From Platynereis dumerilii (Eukaryota; Annelida; Polychaeta; Phyllodocida; Nereididae): 64,000 bases of DNA. The notes below the pieces were generated by a model, which worked only from the letters and a program-made list of their open reading frames with translations, was not told the origin of the DNA and did not search any database. The DNA is taken from assembly GCA_026936325.1 (NCBI GenBank), contig JAPTHN010000012.1, forward strand, positions 33,490,537 through 33,554,536. The letters run 5' to 3'. A program made the position numbers and the translations under genes. Shown here in pieces: positions 38,401 through 53,400 of the stretch (positions within the stretch are counted from its first letter, which is position 1; each line of letters opens with the position of its first letter).

Positions 38401-41400
38401 CTAATTGCAATCACATTGCTATAGAGTTCTTGATGTGGGATAAGGTTGTGGTGAGGAGTCTAAGGTAGTTGTTCATCTGAATACGGAAGTGAAAGAACAT
38501 AAGGCCACACGTAATTGATTCTTAGCTTTGCGGACCCGCCGACACAATAGATTTCCTGCCGATGGAAAAAAAATATATATATTTTTCACTTTTTTTTTGT
38601 CCTACCGACCGACCCTAGAAAAAGTGCCTTGAGAGGATCCGAGAAGCTAAAAATCAATTATGTGTGGTCTAAAAATTACTCACTCAGTAACTCCAATGGC
38701 AACAACCCTGACTCCAGCACTCTTGACTCTTTGGGCTTCAGGTTCGGTATCTGGTACATCAACATTAGGCATACCATCTGTCATCAGAATTATAATCTTC
38801 CCGGCTGCTGGTCTGCTTGTTGGAAGCACCTACAAAATATATACAGGAAAGTGCAAAGATTGTAGATAGATAGAGAGAACAAAAGATAGAGAGAAAAATA
38901 GATAGATAGATATAGATGGATATTAATTAGATAGATTATGGAAATCTTTTTTGAGGACTAATAACCACTTTTGTGAAGAAACTGCCCCTTGGCTAATCTT
39001 TGAGGCATCACTAAACACTTAAGATACAACAATAGATAAATAAAGACATAACTGGGGAACACTACATGTAAGTTAAATAGTTTCCAGTATTGTTGGTATG
39101 CATTATTTACAATTAATAAGAAATCTGTTTTGTAGTAAAGAAAAACCAGCACAGAAAGTTACAGAATATCCATGATATTAAACTTTTGGGATTATCAGCC
39201 CCCTAAAATCAGTTTACTGCAATCCAAAGTAAGAACCCCAGTGAAATTAACAGGACCAGAATCATAAACATCAGATTGAAGTGAGCATCAAAACAGAACC
39301 ATTACTAGTTCACTATTTCCACATCAGCAGAAGCTAAAACATAAATTGAACAAAATCAAAAATGACATTACCAATAAATTTAGTAGTTTTTTATTTGTGA
39401 ACCCGAATCAACCTTTTCTTGATTTACCCCTGAAAGCACTGACCTGTTCACGAGCCATCTTGAACGCATCAGCAATGTTGGTCGTACTTCCGATGTAGGG
39501 TATCCTGGATACACCGCTGATCACATCATTGACATTGACATACTCATTGAGGTCGAAGACCATTCTAGCCTCATAACTAAAGGTTACAATGCCAAATCGG
39601 ATGTCTGTTGAGATCCTAGCAAGGCCTCTGATAGTGTCTCGCAAGAAATCTAGAGTAAAGTCCCAATCGGCTGGGTTGCCCTGCTTTATGCTTCCAGAGG
39701 AATCAACAAGGAAGATGACATCAGCGATACCGCAGTCTTCTGCAATTGGGGTTATAAAAAACTTGGTAAGTTCAGGAAAAGAACAAGAAAGAACATGGTA
39801 AGTTTGGTAAAAGAACAAGCAATCAATACCAGATCATTCCCAGTTAATCATTTGACATCAAATACATATGTGATTGGTTATTATCTCTTAGCATTTTCAG
39901 AAAATATTTTTGAAAACTTTGCTTTTGATATACAAATACAGTCCAGATCTATAAAAGTGCTTGTATTTTAAAATCTGCACTGAACTGTCTATCCATAACT
40001 TTCACAAAAATGTTAAGCTGGTTGGTATATATCATTTTGACTTAATCTGATTGAATCTGGAAGCAACCAGAGTCAATCAGATTTACTGTCACAACGTATT
40101 TGGAAAGATTAAAATGCATATCAAAACCGCTGTCAAAGTGCATTGGTATTCAACAGCATAAAGCAAAGAGTACATGGACATTTATAGAAAACAGGAAAAA
40201 CATAAGCATCAATCAGTTGCATACATATACACTCAGAAGTAAGCAAGTACAGTTTAATGCCAAGAATCACTCAAAACATTCTCATATCTCTCCAATCATT
40301 CTGTGAACTTACTTGTTTATGACTGTACTTATTGGTGGTCACTGTTAGCCAGTGTGCAGAGTTCTACAAATGTTATTACAATTAACTTTGATGGTGAGCA
40401 ATATGATTATTGTTTAAACCTTGTTTTTACTAGTTAAATGGATGTTACGTGTTGTTGTTACTTACTGCTGAGGAATGTTGTTGTATCAATGCCGACTGTC
40501 GTTGGTTTTTGGGTGCTTTGTGTTGTTGTAGGGGGCTTAGGCGTTGTTGTTAATGTTGTGGGGGGCAGAGTGGTTGGTTTTGGGGTTGTGGTTGGTTTTG
40601 GGGTTGTGGTTGGTTTTGGGGTAGTGGTTGGTTTTGGGGTAGTGGTTGGTTTTGGGGTTGTGGTAGTTTTAATTGTTGTAGGAATGGTTGTATCAGCTGC
40701 GCAAGCAACTCCAACAATATCATTGACCTTTCCAGCCAACGATGCAAAATCTGTGGTTGTTATGACATCGTTCGGCGAAGTGACAATTCTTCTCAACTGG
40801 TCTTCATCAATGGAGGATGTTACTCCAATTGCAACCACTCTAGTTCCTGTGTTCTTTGTCAATTGAGCTTCTGGTTCAGTCTGATCCACTCTTTCATTTG
40901 GTTTCCCATCAGTCATGAGAATAATCAGTGGCTGAACATCTTTGCGAACTTTTGGGATCAGTTCAGTCCTGGCGATTTTGAAAGCATCAGCGATGTTCGT
41001 TGTACCACCAATGTATGGGATAGTGTCCACAGCATCGACTACAGAAGCTGTGGTGTTGTATTTGACAAAGTCGAACACCAGCAAAGCATTGTTACTGAAC
41101 GTAACCATAGAAAATCTTATGTCATCACTGATCCCGGCAAGGCCTTTGATAGCGTCACGCAGAAAGTCAAGAACTAAGTCCCAGTCTGTTGGAGTTGTTT
41201 CTTGAATGCTTCCAGATGAGTCCACCAAAAAGATGATATCGGCTCTCTTGCAACTGCCAGCTGTTTAGAAATGTGTGTAATGTGCATGAATAAAATCATT
41301 TAGTATGTTGCATGTATCAGTAATAATTAATTTTGTGACACAGATGACCCATCGTTCGTACTTTCACTCTCAACACATGCAGGTACATATAAGCATCATT

Positions 41401-44400
41401 ACTTGCAATAAAGTCAGAAAAGATTTTGTTAAGTTCAGATGAAAAGATATTGCTAAATAAGCAAGCAATATTTTCTCTGCAAAGTTACAGATAGCATATT
41501 ACAGGTTCAACTTGATATAAAAGCGAGTATTTGAAGATGTCACTTATAGTAACTGTTATAGAGCTAGTTATGCTTATTGTGTGCAATGAAAAGCAATAGT
41601 GTGCATTGGCATGATTGTGCATGAATTATATAATTACTGAAGGTGCAAATTGCAAAAGTGATGCCATACAACGATTGAGAAGAAATTAAAGCACTTGAAG
41701 GCTTAGTAGTATAAAAAGAAAACTCATACGTGTCGGGAATGGAGTAGGAGCAAAGGTAGGTGGTGGCACTGGTCCACAAGCCACGCCCACGATGTCGCCA
41801 ACTTGGGCTGCTAACGTGGCAAAGTCAGGAGTGGTGATGACGTCATTTGGTGAGGATGCCATTCTTCTCAGCTGATCGACATCGACTAGTTTTGTGACTC
41901 CGATAGTGATTATTCTTGCTCCTGTTCCTTTTAGCAAGTCAGCTTGGGGTTCTGTCTCAGATTCTCGGCTGTTTGGTTTACCATCTGTCATCAGGATGAC
42001 GATTCTTGCTGCGTCAGGTCTGGCTTCGTTCAAAATACCAGTCCTGGTCACTTCAAACCCATCCGCTATATTAGTTATGCTGTTGATGTAAGGGATATCA
42101 GACACAGCGTTGACGACGTCATTCACATTAGTGTACCTCGTTAGGGTGAACACAATCCTAGCCTCGTAGCTGAAGCTGACGATAGCGAATCGAACGTCAT
42201 TTCCGAATCCAGAGATTCGTCTTATAGCGTCTCTCAAGAAGTTGAGGACCAAGTCCCAGTCTCTTGGATCAGTGGCTTTTATGCTGCCTGATGAATCGAC
42301 TATAAAGACGATATCAGCCTTTCCACAACCTCCTGGAAAAAAATTAAAGTTATATCATAAACTACTAAGAAAATAGAGTAAGACAAGCAGGATTACTTAA
42401 TCCAACGACACTGTTGAAGAGTGATCTGATTTGTTGTGCCTCATTCTGGTATTGAGTCTCATGCTATTGAAAGCGATAACAACAGTATAACAGTTAGAAT
42501 TAAAATTTCTTCCAACAAGACTGTTGTACGTTTTATCATTATGATACACAACATGATCAATAGTTCATAATGGTCATCTCACCAGACATAGGTTGCTTTC
42601 TTGTTCAAGTAATATAAAATACACTTCTGACACAATATGTGATTGATTATAGGCCTACCTGCATTTTCTCCAAGCACCCACATTGTATTGTATAGGCTGT
42701 ATACCCCAAAAGGTAATTCCATATTTATGAACAAGATTGTTTTTGATTGCAGCTCATTAAATTCAGTTACATTTAGGCAAGGCACTCACCAGAGGGGGGA
42801 GGTTGGGGTCTTGGTGTCACAATGGGAGCAGCACAAGCCACGCCAATGATATCATTGACTCTGCCGGCCAATGACGCAAAATCGGGAGTCGTGATAACGT
42901 CATTGGGAGTTGTAGCAATTCTTCGGAGTTGGTCCTCATCGATAAAAGCTGTCACTCCAATTCCAACTATACGGACTCCAGCTGCTTTGACTCTATCAGC
43001 TTCTGGCTCTGTCAAGGGAACCTGATGAGAAAAAGGGGTATTACATATTAAACTTCATGAATTTCATTATCATATATATAATACTAGAGTGGTAGCAATT
43101 GGAGTTATACTAGAATTTTTACAAGGTTTTCTGACATTTATGCAAGTTTTAATGGAGTGTATGTTGCGATATGTGTTATGAAGTAACATCCTGGGATGTA
43201 CAATCGTACATAGATATTTACATCTCAATATCTATTTTCCAACGAAGGGTTGAAATGAAATTCTCAAATTGTGTATTTGATAAATCATTCAGTTGTCGAG
43301 AAAATAAACTGTGATTTTCTCTCTTTGTATTTCATTGAGTAAGGCCAAAAAGTAATACATATTTTGATAAGTTATGTGTACGTACGTCGTAATCTCCCTG
43401 AATTATATCAATAGTATTTGACCATATCTAAAGAAATGTAGAAAAGTTATCATCATAATGTCAAGGAAAATACTTCAATTTACAGATCTAGAGTTTAGTC
43501 ATGATAATGTATAACTGTGTTATGGTTTATGTGGATGATATTGTCATTTACCTGCTCATTAGGTTTACCATCAGTCATAAGGATTAAGATCTTAGCTGCA
43601 TCTGGTCTGATTCCTGGTAGAACCTGAGTCCTGACGACATTTAAGCCATCATAGATATCAGTTGTACTTCCAATGTATGGGATAGAAGCCACTGCATTGA
43701 TCACATCATTGACATTTGTGTATCTATTCAAATCGAAGACCAATCGAGCCTCGAAACTGAATGTGACAATGCTGAATCGTATGTCATTGCTAATCCTCCC
43801 TAGACCTCTTATAGCATCTCGTAAGAATCCCAGGACGAAATCCCAATCAGCAGGGTTGGTCTCCTTGATACTGCCAGATGAATCGACTAAGAACATGATA
43901 TCAGCCTTGCCACAGTCACCTGTAGGTAAAGATAACATATTGATGTATTTTCATTCTGGCATTTAAATGTATATGAAATGTTTTATTTTAAATAGTCATA
44001 TTTGTATCCACTTCTGTAAGTTTTGAAGGTATCCCAAAATTTGCCATCTAATGTGACAGTGTGAGATTATATCTCTAAATTGAATGACAAAATATTATGA
44101 GAAGAATACATGTATACAAATTGCTATTTACAGATCTTGGTTAACTGCAACAACTTATGCTTTTCAGAACTACACTCTAAAAATGTTCAGACAAAATTGG
44201 TTTTTTAGATTCAAAATGGTTTTTTGTAAAAACCACATTTCAATGCAAAAATCCAACATGGATTTTTTTAAAAATTTCAATGCAAAAAACCAACATGGAT
44301 TTTTTTATAAAACCATTTTGAATCAAAAAACCGATTTTTCCCAAAATTTATTGGCGTGTATGTACCTGGAGTGACTGGTGCGAAGGTTGGCCTTGGTGTT

Positions 44401-47400
44401 GGTTGGGGTACAGGGTTCTGTAAACAAGCTCTGCCAACAATATCGTTCACTTTGTCCGCAAGAGAAGCGAAATCAGGAGTGGAGATGACGTCATTTGGAG
44501 TTGAGGCCACACGTTCTAATTGGGGTAAATCTACAAGATCTGTTACTCCGATAGCAATCAATCGAGCTCCTTGTCTCTTGATTAAATCAGCCTGGGGTTC
44601 TGTTTCAGATACTCGGCTGTTTGGTTTGCCGTCTGTCATCAAAATGACGACAACCTCAGCTCCAGGTCTGGCGTCACCTAGGATCCGCGTTCTAGCGACT
44701 TCGAAGCCATCGGCCATGTTGGTTGTACTTCCTGAAAGAATGTTCAAGACAGGAAAGTGAAAGGCACATTATGCACCTCAGAGCATTAGAAGCAATATCA
44801 GAAGCTATTGCAGGATGAGTCCATTTTATTTTATGATCTGAAGTTAGTTTTGAGGATCTTTTCTCTACATAAGTGATTAAAACTCATCAGATGACGGACG
44901 AATTTCAAAAGTGCTTTGAATATATTTTAGGCCATAACATTGTAACATTCCCAGTGTCACCAAACCCATTATTCCTTATCAATTGATTAAATTAATGTAA
45001 AAATTACATTCTCTGCCACCTGAAGGCAAACAAATTGACATTTAATCAACATTCCCATTCTTCAGATAATGAACATAACTTACCAATATAGGGTATGGTT
45101 GAAACTGCATTGACAACATCATTGACATTTTGGAAAGCATTGAGATCGAAGACAAGTCTAGCTTCGTAGCTGAAAGTGACAATTCCGAACCTGATGTCAT
45201 TACTGAACTGGGCCAAGTTGCGAATGGCTTGCCGTAAGAAATTGAGGACTAAATCCCAATCGCCTGGGTTCGTCTGCTTGATAGATCCAGAAGAATCGAT
45301 GATGAAGATGATGTCAGCCGTTCGACAGTCACCTGAACATTAAGTAAGGTATAATTAAAAGTAGATACTAAATACATACATATTTATATTATATATATTG
45401 ATTGGTAAATTGACATATCAATAACCAATATAATATATACTGAAGACTCAAATGTAAATTTGTGAAGAATATCCACAAGGTTTATCCCAAAAGATGTGAA
45501 AGTTGTGTGCAGCATTGTCATTACATAATTTACATCCCTCACCATTCTAAATATATGTAGCATGCAAACTATCCACACGTATAACATCAACAGTTAAAAC
45601 ATTTTCTTGCATCATCCCATATATAGAAAGTATCGATGTCTTCAGACTGCAATTATTGAGAAAGAAAAGTGTCAACCAAAAGACATAACGCTGATTTCTT
45701 TAAGGATCTCCAAGAATGAATCTAGAAAAATTAAAATATTAGTCTCGTAATCATTACCAGGAGGTCTAGGAGTGACAACAGGGGGAGGTGGAGGTCTGGT
45801 ACCACTGCAAGCCACGTTGATGATATCATTCACTTGTCCGGCTAACGTTGCAAAGTCAATGGTCAATATGACATCATTTGGGGTGGAAGCGATTCTTCTC
45901 AACTGTGGTTCATCAATAGACATTGTGACTCCAATGGCGACAACTCTTGCTCCGAGATCTTTGACTCTCTGAGCTTCAGGTTCGGTATCTCCAACTCGGC
46001 TATTGGGTTTTCCGTCAGTCATCAGGATGACGATCTGAGCGGCATCCGGTCTGCGGTCCACCAATATCTGGAAAATATTGATATTTCATCATGATTAAAA
46101 CAGACAGACAGATTCGTCATTTATCTGTGTAAATATACTCAGTGTAAATATACTCAGCCCTATATGGGCAGGGGTGCCAAAGGAATCTATTTCAATAGAG
46201 AGTCATTAGTATTTTTTAATATACTCTCACAAATTTTGCCTAAAGTTTCTAAAATAAGCCAAATAGTGTTGTTTTCTTCAAGATCTAAAGGGCACCCCCC
46301 CCCTGCCCCCCTTGGACAAAGGCAGGAGGGGCAACTACCTCCCCTGTTCCGGCACCCCTGTATATGGGCTTACAAGTCACTTAACATTCAAAAAGTAACT
46401 TTATAAATTTTACAAAATTGTTCATACATTTACAACAACATATTTTCATAAATTGAACAAAACTCCTTCTATAAAAGGCTTAAACAACTGTTCTGCAGTA
46501 AACTTAACTAAATCCATTAACATTAAAGTCATTAACAACTTAAATTTTTCCTGTACTGATGAAACTACCAATCTACATAATAATATAAAACATTTTTAAA
46601 AGTATATGTTAAGTAATTGATAAGTCTTTTCCAGTTGCTGTCAACATGTGCACAATTGGCAATTTGACAAATGGGAGAATATTGTGGATAACTCTCAACA
46701 AGCAAGTTAAGTTTAAAGTTCACCTAGATTGAATAATGAATGTTGTAATAAACATTGTTTTGTCTTTATATGTTTTACTGGCTGTCAAAATTCTTTGCAA
46801 AAAACTAACAGAGCATTATAAACTTTTGATTGCCAAAGCTTTTGAGTTTCACAGCTTTATTGTCTCCATACCTGAGTTCGAGCCATCTCAAATCCATCGG
46901 CAATATCAGTCGTACTTCCAATGTAAGGAATAGTCTTAACAGCAGCGATGACATCGTTGACATTTGAAAACCGATTGAAGTCGAATACAAGTCGAGCTTC
47001 GTAACTAAAGGTGACAATGCCAAAGCGCATGTCACTACTAATAGCGTATAGACCTCTGATCGCGTCTTGTAGGAAGGCAATGACTCTGTCCCAATCAGCT
47101 GGGTTGCCTTGTTTAATGCTTCCGGAGGAGTCGATGATAAAAGTAATGTCAGCTTTGCCAGTACAACCTGTAGAAGAAACCAATTATTGATAGTTGAATT
47201 CAACATCTTGAAAAATTGTCCAAAGGAATCCAGTGCATAGATAGCGGGGCTTTATATCCTGAAATTATGCATTGTGGTAAGGTTGCAGTTAAGAAGGACA
47301 AGAGGAGGATGACACAGCGTTGAGAGGAGAGCAGGATGACACAACAATGGGGGTGAAATGATGATTGGAACTGCTTTACAACCTGATCCAACATTGGTAA

Positions 47401-50400
47401 AGTAAGGATGCCCCTTCCAGAGTCAGAGCCAAACCTGTACACCGTAATAACAAGCCCAGGCTACTAAACACAGAGTTGAACCAAATTAAATAAATTGCCC
47501 TATCCCAAATAAAACGAAAGAGTGACATGCTTACCAGTGACAGGAGGAGCAGGAGTAGGAGTGCCACATGCAAGAGAAACTATATTCGCCACTTGGGAAG
47601 TAAGTGAATTGAAATCGGGAGTCGTGATCACATCATTCGGATTGTTGGCAACTAATCGTAGCAGATCGATATCAATGGCATTGGTCACTCCAATAGGAAT
47701 AATGCGGATCCTCTCATCTTTGGCTCGTTGAGCTTCGATTAGAGTGTCTCCCGATCGTTCATTTGGCTTTCCATCTGTCATAAGGATGATGATCTTGAAT
47801 GCGCCTGGGCGGACTTCGCTTGGTGATAGAACCTGTAAATAAGATCAGGATGATGTAACTACATGAAGATAATATCATATTCTTGGAAAAATATGCAGAT
47901 TTTTGATGTCTTGAATGAGAATTTCAATCTAGCTCCACACTTATAATAGTGCCTCTGCTGCAGAGTGAAGCAGTATCATGCAAAACTTTTACCGCAAACC
48001 TGAGTGATGGAAAATTTTCAAACACGGGTGCTGGAAGGAAACTACAATGGTAGGAGCGGTTGAATGAGAAAGGACAAATCTATTTTATACGGCAAAAATA
48101 TTAAGGTAGCATCAATAATAATTTTGAATACACACACATTTTGGACGAAATTAAGAACAAAATTATAATGTTTTTCTATAAGATCAAAAGGGCACACATT
48201 GCTCGTCCTCTCCCTCGCCAAGCGCATGGGGGGTGGGAATAATAAAATTCAACGCATATCAAATTTTGATTAATTTAACAGTTTAACTTCTGTATTCATG
48301 ATTACAATATAACAATATTATTTTTATTGACATGTATATCAATAAAACACTATACAACAAAATCGCATACCTGGGTCCGGGCCTCTTCTAGTCCATCAGC
48401 CAAATTTGTTCTTCCACCGATGTACTGGATGCTCCCCAACTTGCTCAAGAGATCATTGGTGTCAGAATACCCTGTGAACTTCAGCACTGTCTTCGCTTGA
48501 TTACTGAATAAAATTAATGAATAGGTGAAATTAATTAGATTAATAACATAATAACGAGAAACTCATATTTTGTCACTCATGTGCCTGATATATATCAATA
48601 TTCTTGAAGAAAAACTGTACTAGGTATGAGGTAAATCTAAATATTCTGACTAGAGTACACAGTTTTCTTTAGTCATTTTAACTGCTAATGAATGACATAA
48701 ATGGTGATTTTAAACTGCCAAACACAACGAAAATCCACAGTGTTAAGCACTCTAAAAAATGTCAGGACAAAATTGGTTTTTTAGATTCAAAATGGTTTTT
48801 TGAAAAACCAAATTTCAATGCAAAAAACCAACATGGATTTTTGTCTGAAATGTTTTAGAGTGTTGATGAAAATTTGAAGGCTACATAGTTATTGGATGGG
48901 TAACAATAGTGGTGCATGTTTTTCCTTGATCATTTTGTCTCACCTGAAGACAACAGTTCCAAAACGCATGCTCCCTAACTTCATCAGCTGCCTCGTGACA
49001 TCACTAAGGAAGCGCAAGACCAGCCTCCAGTTGCCAGGATCATCGTCATTTATGCTTCCGGAAGAATCCACTACAAATACGATATCTGCCACTCCACAGT
49101 TGGCATCTGGAAAAGACAATGATGCCAATGCATTCAATCAAATCAAATAGAGATTCTGCTTAAAAATTGATAACTTTGCCAACATTTGGAAATTGATGTC
49201 TTTTCTTGGAGCACATGATGGCCTGATTCAACTTCCAATGACTAGGCCTACCATAAACCTGCACATGTCACGGTTTGAAATTCACGGGGTTTTTGAAAAT
49301 GAGGTACATCCAACCAAAGATACTTGCTGAAATAGAAGGTACTTGAGGCTTTCAAAGATCAAAGATAGTTTAAGGAAGATAGGCCAGGTTCTGGGATCTC
49401 AACACTTTGTAATGCACCAGACAATTTGTTATCTTTTTTCTCTTGCAATTTCATATGTAATATAGGTAGTCATTTACAGTGGACCTTGCCAGCATTCAAT
49501 CTCAAAATTTGACTATGATTTTGCTACCTTTTCTCTAAAAGGAATTAAATATTTTTTAGCAAGAGTGTATAGGATCAGTCTTGTTACAAGGTGTCTTACA
49601 ACAAAGGGTCTTATAATGCAGATTCGAGGAGTGGACCGCTGTGTCTGCTTTTGTTTCAAGGTTTGGGCATTGAGATCCATAATGATTTCAGGATCTGAAC
49701 CTGAATCAAATTTGCTTAACCGGCCAAAAATCAAGGTACGTATAGGGTGGTCAAAAAACATTTTCTTCTGAATTTCTCTGATTTGAATCTTGAATTGTGA
49801 TGTTATATAGATAGAAGAAATTGCGTAAAAATTTCAACAAAATCAATTAATATTTAGAGGTGGCACAAAGCTGTTGAAGTTTAACATGCGATTGCCCATC
49901 GGCAGACCTCAAAATCATCGGTATTTGCAAATCTTGCTATAACAGCGTATTATTTTAATCAAGTGTCCTTTTTCTTAGTATGGACAGGATGCCCGATCCT
50001 ATACTGAAATTCTGTCTGACTTATAAAGCTTCGTAGCAGGTCAGCATAGATTTACATAGGTTAATTATCAAGCCTTTTTTCATAAAAACGGGCAACTACA
50101 TATTTCATTTACTACGAATAATAGATAAAAGGTAACACCAAGATATCACTTTGCCATGCCAATTTTATCACATACTAAAAAATTAGGAAAAAATATTCAC
50201 TTCTGAGAAAGATTTGGGAAATTGACAAATTTTTCAGTTTCGCGAATGGGGAATTACATTATAAACTTCAAGGGCTTTGTGCCACCTCTAAATATTAATC
50301 GATTTGGCTGAAATTTTGCATGTGTTTGTTTTACTTATGTGATCATTAATTTCCACTTTCAAATTGGGGGTTTTGGGAGATTTGATTTTTCCCATTTGAA

Positions 50401-53400
50401 TGTGGACCACCCTAAGGTACGTATAGGCCTAACATCACAGTTTATTACCATTCTTATAGTTCTTTGCATATTGGTGGTCCACTGAAAAATATTTTTCTTA
50501 TTATCAATTTGCAAACTGGCTTTGCCACATCATCGACAGTTTTCTGTTGGTCTCCTGATTTGATTAAGTGCCTCAAGTCATTTAATTAGTTTGTTTTAGT
50601 TTGTTTGTAGTCACCATTCACCGATGCTGCTAGATATGATAAGCACTGAATCAACTGATTAACCATAACTGACAAAAACAACAGTTTTAAGCCAGTGACA
50701 TCACACGACCAAGTTGAAAGTTAATTTTGAAACTGTTTGGACCGCTAACCTGCAAACAGCTCTAAGACCAATGGCAAACTTGCAGAGATTCAACTGTCAT
50801 ACAGCAAAATAACATCATATTTTCTAAGTTCAATAAAGTTATCAGGAGACTTTTTTTGGACAGGTAGCCAAATCACAGACCATTTTGATGGCAATTTTGG
50901 AAGAAGTACAACTATCCAGACATAATTAGAGCTAAATTTGGAGCCAAATATTTTGTACAAATGTCAGAGTGCATTATAATTTTATATTGCTGCCAAAAAA
51001 TGTATTCAACAAATATATAATATCATGAGGTTGTTTAGTCTGGTTGATTGCTGAGTTTTTATGAAATTACTTTTTTATGGTGTTACGCATTTACAGTTGG
51101 ATTGAATGGTACTCTGTAGCAACTCGTACGTATACATATAAGTTAGAATGTCATGATTTTTAAATGTTTTATTTTACCTATATAATCATCTGCTCACGTA
51201 AAGTCTGCATATTTACGGCTGTTGTTTTTTTACAGAGACCATTATCAGAGTGCCCTTTTTCGTTTTTTTTGTCATGAAACGATCTCTCATAGAGTTCAGT
51301 TCTTCTCTGTTCGATACATAAAGCCTCATTTACACTCTTACCCATAAACATGAAATTTTTGGAAAGACAAATTTTGGAATTTGAATGCTAGCGAACTCCA
51401 CTATAAAAGTCCCGTTATCTTTCCTGATCACTTTGAAAGCCTCAATTAGTAGATTTTTCGCTAGAATTTTTAATTGTTGGTTGAATTCGCTCAACCTTCA
51501 TAAACACTCTTAATTTTCGCATTACACCCTACTTTTGCTCTACTTGGGGTTAAGCTGTTGTGTGCCTTTTAAGGATGGCAAGTTCTTCCCTACATAATAG
51601 CAGTCATTTAAGAATTTCCACTTGTATCAAACCATTACATGCCCTAGCAGAAGTTGCCAAAAGTGTTGATTTATATGGAGATTGCTGAGGCATTCAATAT
51701 TTATGGGAAAGGGTGTATAACAATGTGTTTTTTCATAATCACACTATATAATATGCTGCTCATGTAAAATAGAACTGTTCTTGTTTTTTTTATAATATAA
51801 ACTACCATAAATAACTCACTTGCACTCTGCGCTACCACAGACGTTGGACAGGAAATGCTGAGCGTGCTTGGCAAGATGGTTGCCAACAACTGGAGATCCC
51901 TGGCAATGATGGCGTAGCGTTCTTCGCTGGCAACGGCCTGCAGAGTTCGGATGGGCATATCGGGACGGAGGGCTGGAAAAGAAAGTTCCATTCAAATCAT
52001 CACAGATAACGTTACATATATATCATACATACACAAAGGTTAATTGGCAATTGCTTAGCATCTGAGGGCATTTGGCATTGAAATCACCAATTATGTGGAG
52101 GCCTATAACTTTAATTCTTAAACATAACATTTTTTTGTCTGACCTATAATATATATATGAATGCCAATGTCATCAACACCAGTACAAGTTAAAGGTCAAA
52201 TTTTTATATGTTCATTTGAGAAAGCAGGTTGATGTCCTAGACAGGAATATCAGAGCCAAAATTCTTTAGAGGTGTAATCAATTTTTTTAAGCACTATATA
52301 TATTTACTGGTATACCAACCATGGGCATATAACACATCAAATGGCCTCCTCTTTATCATTACTGAACAATGAACATGCTGAAGGACCGGGAGGACCGGAT
52401 GATAGTTCAGGGGGAGGTAAGGATTTTACCCCCTAACAAATTTTTTTTTACACAAAGGTGAAAATAAGCTTTTTTTTGTGTCTGCGTAGGAGGCTCTAGG
52501 AGCGACACACTTTTTAAACACAATTTCAACATTATGGTGTCCTAGGTAAAAAACCAATCTTTTTTTTAAGTTTCATGTGCATGGGCCTGATAGGGGAAAT
52601 ACATAGGGGAAAGAAAGATGTTTTGTGGGGCATGCGGGCCATTGTGGGGCAGCCAGTACAAGGATTAGCGGGAGGACGTAGAGGCAAACAGGGGAAAGTG
52701 AAGGGAAGCGGTTGTTTTAAAATTGGGGTGTAATTCATATTATAGGAATATGAAAAGGCAACAGGGGGTATCCTGTCATGAGCCCTACTTACAGGCAGAC
52801 ACCACAGTGATTCCGAGACGTGTCAGTTCCGAAACTCGCGAAGCAGCCAGCGACTGTTTGTTGATGTTAGTTCCGGATGTTATGATAATGACCAGATCAG
52901 CTGCATCCCTCCTGTTGGCTGTTGAGCTGAGTAGCTGCAAATTAAAGATTTAACAAATTGAAGGGCAATGGTTACAGATGACCATAACAAACCCTCCATC
53001 AGCTTTTTTCATAACTCTTTATTTGGGTCAACAGCTACCCAAAACTGAAAAATAGGTAGGTCAGTAAGGTTACCGTGCTTCTTTTTTCTCCAAAGCTTTG
53101 CAAAGTGTTGGTGAGTTAACAAATAGATAATAAGAAAATACTAGAAATGCCAAAAAAAACACTTTTTAGACTGGGGAAAAATTACTCCATCAACATAGGC
53201 CTACATGTAATTATGATCGACACCCGTTTTGTGTATTTGTAGCTTAACAGCAGCAGTGCGACCCTTAGAAGCCAGCAGTGAGCCACCCCTCACCAGTTAC
53301 CACTCAAAAATGAAAAAAATTAAATTTATTCTCACCCTGTCCCTGACTAGATCCAGCCCCTGCACCAGATCAGCTGTGCCTTGGTTGTATATTCCTACGC

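Noticed and set aside
40438-40866. Plus-strand open frame rich in GFGVVV repeats
   Set aside because: It is the antisense reading of the TTTPKP-coding exon of vWA module 7.
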